In this document: piece by piece, positions 1-4,669 of the stretch
Layout: each line of letters opens with the position of its first letter
Position numbering within the stretch: position 1 is the first letter of the stretch
DNA from: Gorillibacterium sp.
GTDB lineage: Bacteria > Bacillota > Bacilli > Paenibacillales > NBRC-103111
Length of the DNA stretch: 6,397 nt
Assembly: GCA_023511325.1 (NCBI GenBank)
Contig: JAIMBU010000173.1
Span: 1 to 6,397, forward strand
Direction: 5' to 3'
Made by a program: the position numbers and the translations under genes
The notes under the pieces: model-generated
Databases searched by the model: none
Told to the model about the DNA's origin: nothing
The model's input: the letters and a program-made list of their open reading frames with translations, nothing else

Positions 1-40
1 ATGCAGGCCCCCTTTTACGAGGGGGCCTGCATGTTTATTT
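1..40 (+). terminator. Perfect GC-rich hairpin, probable intrinsic terminator
   Basis: Bases 1-12 (ATGCAGGCCCCC) pair perfectly with 21-32 (GGGGGCCTGCAT) around an 8-base loop, followed by GTTTATTTT. A 12-bp stem with a GGCCCCC core and a T-rich 3' side fits an intrinsic terminator for a + strand gene ending left of the window. The tail is interrupted by G and A, so efficiency is uncertain. What lies to the left cannot be seen, so a terminator for a - strand transcript is also possible. Confidence 0.65.
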
Positions 41-161
41 TCAGGAGCTTCACTAATACGAACCAATCATCCTCTATATACTGTTTTCTTATTCAAGTAT
101 GCAGTCTTATACGATGCTTCCACCAAGCGTTTTGGAGGAACCCTTAGACAATCCAGTCCAA

Positions 162-188
162 ACCTTATTTTAAACCTTGCATAGAGTA
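162..188 (+). promoter_or_regulatory. Candidate SigK-type sporulation promoter
   Basis: AC at 162-163, in the context AACC, is followed after 16 bases by CATAGAGTA at 180-188. The known SigK consensus is mACm, 16-17 bases, then CATAnnnTA, and every specified position matches. The start site would fall near 195, giving a leader of about 40 bases that contains the ribosome site at 221-226. I saw no comparable SigA pair in 35-235. The motif was found by eye after the fact and carries limited information, so this is a candidate only. Confidence 0.45.
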
Positions 189-235
189 GAAGTAGAATCC
201 AAAACAAAATAGCTGAATTTAGGAGGAATGATTCA

Positions 236-583
236 ATGGCAGTTTTATTAAGTGGACCGATTCAGAATAATGCGGTCAGTGGTGTCCGGCCTACTCAACA
301 GGTAACAATAAAAATCACTAATCGGGATTCCGTCAATTTCGCGACTGTGCTTATACAAGGCTATATTTTAACGGGGACAAGAACCTTGTATGCACTGGGA
401 TCGTTCGGAGTTGCTCCAAACCAAGTGGTAACCCAGAATTACTCCGCTAACTTTGATGCCTTTGAATTTATAATTACGACGGGAGGAACTGCTGCAACCC
501 AGACCGAGGTTTCTATGTGGGGGAAAAATGCAGCCGGGCAATTGGTTGCGGCTCATCGACTTGTATCGTCCGAGCTTGGATGA
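236..583 (+). CDS. Small beta-rich protein, possible spore-surface protein
   Basis: This 115-residue protein starts at ATG behind AGGAGG (221-226, nine bases away). It has no signal peptide, membrane segment or cysteine. The sequence alternates short polar and hydrophobic stretches (QQVTIKITNRD, TVLIQGYILTGTRTLY, FDAFEFIITT, EVSMWGKN), which suggests an all-beta fold. The ends MAVLLSGPI and AAHRLVSSELG resemble small uncharacterised proteins that I recall from Bacillus and Paenibacillus genomes, but I know of no defined function. The SigK-like promoter upstream suggests late mother-cell expression and thus a coat or exosporium role; that part is inference. It is probably monocistronic: the next gene is convergent, 32 bases away, and no clear terminator separates them. 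The call as a real gene is strong; the role is not. Confidence 0.8.
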   Translation: MAVLLSGPIQNNAVSGVRPTQQVTIKITNRDSVNFATVLIQGYILTGTRTLYALGSFGVAPNQVVTQNYSANFDAFEFIITTGGTAATQTEVSMWGKNAAGQLVAAHRLVSSELG

Positions 584-615
584 TGGAAGCCATATTAGAG
601 CTTGATGTGAGAGCA

Positions 616-1710
616 TCAGGGTGATTCGTCATACTCGCCCTCGGGCAGGCGAATCCACCGCTTCAAGTAGCCCTGTTCATGGAGAGCTTTAAGCGTGATG
701 ATCAGAATGGGGGAGATGATCAAGCCAGCCACTCCGAAGATAGATAAGGAAATGATCATGAACGCTAACATGGTGAAGGCAGAAACCCCAAGTGTGTCCC
801 CGGTAATTTTCGGCTCAAGAATTTGTCTGACAAGCAGTACAATAGCAAGTAGAGCAGTCAACCAGATTGCAAGCGAGGTTTGTCCAACAATAAACAGGTA
901 GATGATCCAGGGAACAAAAACGGTCGAGACCCCTAAGAGGGGAAGCAGATCAAAAACAGCGGCCAATAGAGAAATCGTCAGCGCATTGTTCACCCGGAGG
1001 ATAAGCAGAGCGATGAGAATCACAATGAAGGTGATGCTGATCATTTTGAGCTGTGCCTTCAAATATCCTCCAATACCCGCTAGAACATTTTCCTTAAGGA
1101 AAATAAAAGCGGTCTTAAACGTGCGGGGTGTCTTATTCTTCGCTGTATTTTTCCAATCCTCGATTTCGATACTGAGAAAATAGGCGAGGATAATCCCGAT
1201 GACGAAGCTGACAAGGAAAGAAGAGAAGGAGGTCAGCCAAGATAACAAACCAAGCAGGAACGCACTTGCCCAACCGGAGAGCAGTCCAATGAGGGTTGAA
1301 CTATATTCTTTGGCCTTCTCAACAATTTCTGGAGAGATCGTATCCATCCGGTCTAGCCAAATGACGGAGTTGTCCTGAATGGATTGCTGCATGGTGCCTT
1401 GGTATGTACTTAGTTTATCAATCAGATTAGAAGTCTGTGTGACCAGAATGGCTCCAAGTCCAACTAGGACAGCAATAATAAATATGACAAACAGTAACGT
1501 GGTCAGGGCAGCAGCCAACGATTTTTTCATGCCGCGACGATTGAGCCATTTGGCCAGTGGTTCAATCATAGCGAAGATGATGAATGCTAGAAAAATTGGC
1601 GTGGCGATTTTGTACAGATAGCTGAAGAGCAGCATAAAAAGATACACGGTCAACACGATGAGCGCTAGGTCGAAGACCGTCTTGTAATATTTCTTGTAAA
1701 AAGACATCAT
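616..1710 (-). CDS. AI-2E family transporter (YtvI-like permease)
   Basis: A polytopic inner-membrane protein of the AI-2E/PerM family (PF01594). Members have been linked to autoinducer-2 export, ion antiport and, for YtvI, sporulation; the substrate here is unknown. In a 364-residue reading the hydrophobic segments are about 12-33, 36-54, 65-91, 148-180, 222-240, 244-275, 278-294 and 311-341. A soluble helical stretch (93-140) follows the third, as usual. Family signatures are DLLPLLGVSTVFVPWIIY (254-271) and EPKITGDTLGVSAF (299-312). I chose ATG 1710 because GAGGTGG (1726-1720) sits nine bases before it. The same frame opens at GTG 1788, which would add 26 mostly polar residues, but that codon is part of a good -35 box and has no convincing ribosome site. 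The gene is divergent from the reductase. Family call strong, YtvI assignment tentative. Confidence 0.9.
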   Translation of the reverse strand: MMSFYKKYYKTVFDLALIVLTVYLFMLLFSYLYKIATPIFLAFIIFAMIEPLAKWLNRRGMKKSLAAALTTLLFVIFIIAVLVGLGAILVTQTSNLIDKLSTYQGTMQQSIQDNSVIWLDRMDTISPEIVEKAKEYSSTLIGLLSGWASAFLLGLLSWLTSFSSFLVSFVIGIILAYFLSIEIEDWKNTAKNKTPRTFKTAFIFLKENVLAGIGGYLKAQLKMISITFIVILIALLILRVNNALTISLLAAVFDLLPLLGVSTVFVPWIIYLFIVGQTSLAIWLTALLAIVLLVRQILEPKITGDTLGVSAFTMLAFMIISLSIFGVAGLIISPILIITLKALHEQGYLKRWIRLPEGEYDESP

Positions 1711-1758
1711 GGTCAGAAGCCACCTCAATTTTCTTTTTTGTCGGTTCTTTATACGATT

Positions 1759-1788
1759 ATTGTACACGTTGGTTTCACTGTCTGTCAC
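1759..1788 (-). promoter_or_regulatory. SigA-type promoter of the AI-2E permease
   Basis: Read on the - strand, GTGACA (1788-1783) and TACAAT (1764-1759) are separated by 18 bases. Each hexamer matches the TTGACA/TATAAT consensus at five of six positions. Transcription would begin near 1752, leaving about 40 bases of leader with GAGGTGG before ATG 1710. Confidence 0.65.
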
Positions 1789-1863
1789 GGTTACCCCGGG
1801 GAAGTGTTCTGTATTGATTAATCGAGCTACAGCTGGACTTGCCGGAACTGCTGGTTAGTAGCG

Positions 1864-1893
1864 ATGGCATCCAGGTTCGGAGTTTGCTATAAT
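1864..1893 (+). promoter_or_regulatory. SigA extended -10 promoter of the nitroreductase
   Basis: A perfect TATAAT at 1888-1893 is preceded by TGC, giving the extended -10 form TGnTATAAT. ATGGCA at 1864-1869, with an 18-base spacer, is a 4/6 match to the -35 box. The start site near 1900 lies about 30 bases before ATG 1931, which fits the ribosome site at 1915-1921. The upstream start codon in this frame (TTG 1913) would leave almost no leader. Confidence 0.65.
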
Positions 1894-1930
1894 CCAGCTA
1901 TATATCTGTTAGTTGGAGAGGAATGAAGCT

Positions 1931-2674
1931 ATGAACGAAACGATTCGCTTGCTGAATGGACATCGCTCCATACGTCAATTTACTAAAGAGCCCATTGCCG
2001 AGCATGAATTGGAGGCGATCATTACTGCTGCTCAGACGGCCTCAACTTCAAGTGGTGTACAAGCCTATAGCGTGATTGCCGTAACTGACCCGAAACTCCA
2101 GAAGGAATTGTCCGTGCTTTGCGGCAATCAAGCTTATGTGGAGGAATGTCCTGTTTTTCTCGTCTGGTGTGCAGATCTGCAGAGGCTTAAGACTGCTGTA
2201 CAGATAAGTAAGGGAGATGAGGTGGAGATTGCCAGCACCACGGAGAACTTCCTGATCGCTACGATCGATACTACCCTTGCTGCTCAGAATGCAGCGATCG
2301 CTGCAGAATCCTTGGGTTACGGGATTGTCTATATTGGCGGTATTCGCAACCAAATCGCGGAAGTGACGAAGCTACTTGGCTTACCAGAGCTTGTTTATCC
2401 GGTATTTGGGATGTGTGTCGGTAAGCCAGACCAAGCTCCCCATATACGTCCGCGGTTGCCGCAGAAAGCAGTATTACATCGGAACCGTTATGATGCATCC
2501 ATCCAAGAAAATTTGATTAATGAATACGACGAAATATACAAAGCATACATCAGTTCACGCTCAAACGGAGCAGCGTGCTCTGGATGGTCCGACGCCATGG
2601 GTGACAAAATGCCGATACCCACTCGGATTCATATGAAGGAGTACTTGCGGCAGCAAGGCTTTTATCTAGAATAA
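1931..2674 (+). CDS. NfrA/NfsA-type FMN-dependent NAD(P)H oxidoreductase (nitroreductase)
   Basis: A cytoplasmic flavoprotein of the nitroreductase superfamily, NfsA/NfrA (FRP) branch. These enzymes use NAD(P)H to reduce free flavin, nitroaromatics, quinones or disulfides; the physiological substrate here is not deducible. The length of 247 residues is typical. Family marks are HRSIRQF (11-17, FMN phosphate contacts), the QTASTSSGVQ segment (35-44), YIGGIRN (134-140), LVYPVFGMCVGKP (154-166) and PRLP (174-177). The C-terminal tail (about 190-247) is the helical extension of the NfsA branch. I chose ATG 1931 because GGAGAGG (1915-1921) lies nine bases upstream. The frame also opens at TTG 1913, but that codon overlaps this ribosome site and would add only six residues. 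It has its own promoter and appears monocistronic; the next gene also seems to have its own promoter. Confidence 0.93.
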   Translation: MNETIRLLNGHRSIRQFTKEPIAEHELEAIITAAQTASTSSGVQAYSVIAVTDPKLQKELSVLCGNQAYVEECPVFLVWCADLQRLKTAVQISKGDEVEIASTTENFLIATIDTTLAAQNAAIAAESLGYGIVYIGGIRNQIAEVTKLLGLPELVYPVFGMCVGKPDQAPHIRPRLPQKAVLHRNRYDASIQENLINEYDEIYKAYISSRSNGAACSGWSDAMGDKMPIPTRIHMKEYLRQQGFYLE

Positions 2675-2715
2675 GTCCTTACGGATGAAAGACTACTATT
2701 CTCTTTCCCGTACGG

Positions 2716-2744
2716 TTGCTTCGGAACGCACTTTCTTTTACAAT
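2716..2744 (+). promoter_or_regulatory. SigA-like promoter of the HesB-like/DUF1450 operon
   Basis: TTGCTT (2716-2721) and TACAAT (2739-2744) are spaced by 17 bases. The -10 matches at five of six positions, the -35 at only three. The start site near 2751 would give a leader of about 34 bases. The -10 box falls inside the inverted repeat at 2732-2755. Confidence 0.5.
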
Positions 2745-2755
2745 AATAAAAGAAA
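2732..2755. repeat. AT-rich perfect inverted repeat over the -10 region, possible operator
   Basis: TTTCTTTTA (2732-2740) and TAAAAGAAA (2747-2755) are exact reverse complements around CAATAA. The repeat covers the predicted -10 and start region of the HesB-like operon, where a repressor would act. With only one G-C pair per arm and no T-run, it does not look like a terminator for the nitroreductase. It does not match the Fur or PerR consensus. A run of A/T can form such symmetry by chance, so the operator reading is tentative. Confidence 0.35.
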
Positions 2756-2784
2756 CCATACACTGTTGCTGAGGAGCGATTACA

Positions 2785-3087
2785 ATGAACTGCAAAATTA
2801 CCCGCAATGCGGCTAAAATTATTCAGCTAGAACTAGATAAGGAAGAGAACAAGGACCTAAAGCTGCGCATTTTGGTTTCACACAAGCACGGCAGTCACGC
2901 TCATTACGCCATGGATCTAGGTAAGCCTACAGAGCAGGATGAGATTATTCTGACAGACAAGGGTTTCGAAGTAATTCTTGATCGCAATGAAGAGCTCCTT
3001 GATGGTATTATCGTCGATTATCTCTATTCTCCCCAAGAAGGCTTCGTCGTAACGAACCCAAGCAAGGGTAATCACGGGGATCATTAA
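2785..3087 (+). CDS. HesB/IscA-like protein lacking the cluster-binding cysteines
   Basis: A 100-residue protein of the Fe-S biosynthesis (HesB/IscA, PF01521) fold. The start is supported by GAGGAG (2771-2776) eight bases before ATG. Family features are ITRNAAKIIQLEL at the N-terminus, LKLRILV (26-31), DEIILTDKGFEVILDRNEELLDGIIVDYLYSPQEGFVVTNP from 52 to 92 (in the pattern of A-type carriers), and the usual length. True A-type proteins bind clusters through one Cys near residue 35 and a C-terminal CxC. Here the first site reads HKHGSHAH (33-40, four histidines), the tail ends GNHGDH, and the only Cys is C3. Canonical Fe-S carriage therefore looks lost; a metal-binding or structural role is possible but unproven. 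The gene overlaps the DUF1450 gene by one base, implying translational coupling. Confidence 0.85.
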   Translation: MNCKITRNAAKIIQLELDKEENKDLKLRILVSHKHGSHAHYAMDLGKPTEQDEIILTDKGFEVILDRNEELLDGIIVDYLYSPQEGFVVTNPSKGNHGDH

Positions 3088-3317
3088 TGAGTGGCAAGAA
3101 TGAAATTCGCGTTTGCGACAAATGTAAGCACACGAAGGTCAAGTCAATCGTTCCTAAGCTAGAGAAGCTAGCTCCAGGGGTTAAGATTAAGGTTGGCTGT
3201 AAGTCCTACTGTGGACCCTGCTCAAGATTTGCTTTCGTCTACATCAACGGTCGTTATGTTACCGCCCCAACCGAGGATGAAGTCGTAGAGAAAGCCCGTA
3301 AATACGTGAGGGAATAA
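3087..3317 (+). CDS. DUF1450 family protein, cysteine-rich, thioredoxin-like
   Basis: A 76-residue protein related to the DUF1450 (PF07293, YuzB-like) family, whose function is not established. Five cysteines lie in two groups: C10-x2-C13 (VCDKC) and C38-x3-C42-x2-C45 (GCKSYCGPC). They are followed by RFAFVYINGRYVTAPTEDEVVEKARKYV, which has the beta-hairpin and final helix of small thioredoxin-like ferredoxins. The pattern could hold an Fe-S cluster or zinc, or act in thiol chemistry. The start ATG overlaps the preceding TAA as TAATG, and GGGG (3077-3080) upstream is only a moderate ribosome site, so re-initiation after the HesB-like gene is likely. The close coupling suggests that the two proteins act together. 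The terminator at 3382 ends the operon. Confidence 0.85.
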   Translation: MSGKNEIRVCDKCKHTKVKSIVPKLEKLAPGVKIKVGCKSYCGPCSRFAFVYINGRYVTAPTEDEVVEKARKYVRE

Positions 3318-3381
3318 TCCTTGCCATAGTATTATGGCGGGACTCCTACACTAAACCTGTACGAGTTTGGTTATGAGCTAC

Positions 3382-3407
3382 AAAAGCGCCTGTATAGGGC
3401 GCTTTTT
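3382..3407 (+). terminator. Intrinsic terminator of the HesB-like/DUF1450 operon
   Basis: AAAAGCGCC (3382-3390) pairs with GGCGCTTTT (3398-3406) around the loop TGTATAG, and the T-run is 3403-3407. The leading A-run makes it potentially bidirectional, but no opposing gene is visible. A smaller hairpin (GCCATA/TATGGC, 3323-3338) lies just after the stop codon without a T-run. Confidence 0.9.
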
Positions 3408-3413
3408 AACTAC

Positions 3414-3453
3414 ATCAGAATTTATGATTTCTTAGCTATAGGTAAATTCTGAT
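3414..3453. repeat. 11-bp perfect inverted repeat upstream of the LacI-family gene
   Basis: ATCAGAATTTA (3414-3424) and TAAATTCTGAT (3443-3453) are exact reverse complements separated by 18 bases. It lies between the operon terminator and the lacI-type gene. In RNA it could form a stem-loop; as DNA, the centre-to-centre arm distance of 29 bases is about three helical turns, compatible with a two-site operator. I see no strong promoter in this interval, so its relation to lacI transcription is open. Confidence 0.5.
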
Positions 3454-3464
3454 TCCGCATCGGC

Positions 3465-3499
3465 AAACGCACGGCGCCAAAGGACGCCGACAGGCGTTT
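3465..3499 (+). promoter_or_regulatory. Two-tier hairpin in the leader of the LacI-family gene
   Basis: AAACGC (3465-3470) pairs with GCGTTT (3494-3499), and inside it CGGCG (3472-3476) pairs with CGCCG (3485-3489), with a one-base versus four-base internal loop between the stems. The structure ends 12 bases before the ribosome site AGGAG (3512-3516). It is followed by ATCC, not a T-run, so a terminator is unlikely. A leader structure affecting translation, or protein binding to DNA, is possible. No known riboswitch class is recognisable in this short interval. Confidence 0.4.
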
Positions 3500-3527
3500 A
3501 TCCTTGTAAGCAGGAGTTGAATGGCAA

Positions 3528-4541
3528 TTGAAGACGTTTTACGATATAGCGAAGGCTACCGGGTTCTCGCCAACAACGGTTTCCAAGGTGTTTAACAACT
3601 ATGCGGATGTCAGCGTCAAAACCCGTAATAAGATCTTGGAAGCGGCACGGGAAATGGACTACATGCCCAATGCTCATGCGCGTACTCTGACGACCAAGCG
3701 TTCCTGGACGATCGGAATACTTTTTGTTGAGCCTACTGGTTTTGGGTTAAAGCATCCTTTTTTCGGCGGTGTCATTGAAGGGTTCAAGAAGGCAGCAGTC
3801 ACTAAAGGGTATGATCTGATGTTTATAAGTAAGGACATCGGGGGCAAGCCCAACAGTTATTTGCAGCATTGCAAGATGAGAGCGGTAGAAGGTGTTGTCG
3901 TCATTCAATCGGATGGGGAAGATCCAGATTTCGCTGAGTTACTGGACAGCAGTATTCCTTGTGTTCTTCTTGATGCAGAGTCGCCGAAGTCAGGAACGGT
4001 ATGCTCTGATAATGAAGAGGGAAGCCTGCAAGCCGTTCGTTATTTGTATGGCTTGGGACATCGGAAGATCGCTCATATTGCCGGAGAAATTGGTACCTTT
4101 GCAGGTAAACCGCGGAAAGCAGGCTATGAACGGGCTATGGCTGAACTGGGCCTTTCCCAAAAACCAGACTATGTTGTCCATGCCAGTAGTGATTATTCTG
4201 TTGATAGCGGTTACAAGGCGATGAGCAAGCTGCTACAAGCAACGGATCGACCGACTGCCGTAGTTGCGGCGGGTGATAATCTGGCGATTGGTGCCATGGT
4301 GGCGATACGGGAAAGGGGACTTCGTGTTCCCTACGACATTTCCTTAATTGGTTTCGATGACATTGAGACCGCACGCTACGTGACACCCGCACTAACGACC
4401 GTGCATCAGGATATGTTTTTGCTTGGGGAGCGTGCAGCGAATATGCTGATTGCTTCCATTGAAACAGGGGAAGAGCTTCAAGTGGTCAAAGAACCTGTAG
4501 AATTAATGATTCGTGATTCATGTCGGAAATTAGAATTGTAG
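3528..4541 (+). CDS. LacI-family transcriptional regulator
   Basis: A 337-residue sugar-responsive DNA-binding protein. Residues 3-24 (TFYDIAKATGFSPTTVSKVFNN) form the LacI helix-turn-helix. YMPNAHARTL (45-54) is the hinge helix that enters the minor groove at the operator centre. Residues 61-337 are the two-lobed periplasmic-binding-like effector domain, with the family motifs LGHRKIAHIAG (176-186) and GFDDIETARYVTPALTTVHQD (275-295). The N-terminus fits the family only if translation starts at TTG 3528; the frame is closed by TAA at 3507 and has no ATG upstream. The ribosome site AGGAG (3512-3516) is 11 bases away, a long gap. The 26-bp palindrome immediately downstream of this gene is its obvious candidate target, so it probably represses the GH30 operon until a pathway sugar binds. 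The effector is unknown. Confidence 0.92.
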   Translation: MKTFYDIAKATGFSPTTVSKVFNNYADVSVKTRNKILEAAREMDYMPNAHARTLTTKRSWTIGILFVEPTGFGLKHPFFGGVIEGFKKAAVTKGYDLMFISKDIGGKPNSYLQHCKMRAVEGVVVIQSDGEDPDFAELLDSSIPCVLLDAESPKSGTVCSDNEEGSLQAVRYLYGLGHRKIAHIAGEIGTFAGKPRKAGYERAMAELGLSQKPDYVVHASSDYSVDSGYKAMSKLLQATDRPTAVVAAGDNLAIGAMVAIRERGLRVPYDISLIGFDDIETARYVTPALTTVHQDMFLLGERAANMLIASIETGEELQVVKEPVELMIRDSCRKLEL

Positions 4542-4564
4542 ATTCAAAATTTTTTCCGTACAAT
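4536..4564 (+). promoter_or_regulatory. SigA-like promoter of the GH30 operon
   Basis: TTGTAG (4536-4541, containing the lacI-type stop codon) and TACAAT (4559-4564) are 17 bases apart. The -10 matches at five of six positions, the -35 at three, as in many repressible promoters. The start would be near 4571, in the middle of the palindrome. A second weaker pair exists: TTGTAT (4580-4585) with TTTACT (4602-4607), spacing 16. Confidence 0.5.
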
Positions 4565-4584
4565 CGAAACCGGTTTCGATTGTA
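4559..4584. promoter_or_regulatory. 26-bp perfect palindromic LacI-type operator
   Basis: TACAATCGAAACC (4559-4571) is followed immediately by its exact reverse complement (4572-4584). The core GAAACCGGTTTC has the central CCGG and flanking AAA/TTT typical of LacI/GalR-family operators bound through the hinge helix. It covers the predicted -10 and start site of the GH30 promoter and begins 17 bases after the stop codon of the LacI-family gene. It departs from the CcpA cre consensus at both outer positions, so a dedicated operator is favoured. Confidence 0.85.
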
Positions 4585-4669
4585 TTCCTCAGAAAGCATG
4601 GTTTACTTCATTACCTTCCCAAAGAAAAGAATAACCTTAACTTTTTAACTAAAAAAGGAGTGATCTACA

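Noticed and set aside
67..259. Open - strand frame upstream of the 115-residue gene, ending at TGA 69-67 with a hydrophobic stretch (ILFWILLLLY)
   Set aside because: It has no ATG with a ribosome site, overlaps the start, ribosome site and promoter of the + strand gene, and shows no family resemblance. The hydrophobic run comes from the AT-rich leader read backwards.
601..620. Hairpin CTTGATG/CATCAGG between the convergent genes as a shared terminator
   Set aside because: The stem is short with a G-T pair, AT-rich, overlaps the permease stop codon and has no T-run on either side.
695..1183. Two + strand frames (695-901 and 902-1183) opposite the permease gene
   Set aside because: They lie wholly within the well-supported membrane-protein gene and have no ribosome sites or recognisable family motifs.
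2048..2498. - strand frames inside the nitroreductase gene
   Set aside because: They are antisense shadows of a clear NfsA/NfrA-type coding sequence.
4559..4584. CcpA cre box
   Set aside because: The core resembles TGWAANCGNTNNCA, but the outer bases are C and G instead of T and A, and the exact 26-bp symmetry next to a LacI-family gene fits a dedicated operator better. Cross-binding by CcpA cannot be excluded.
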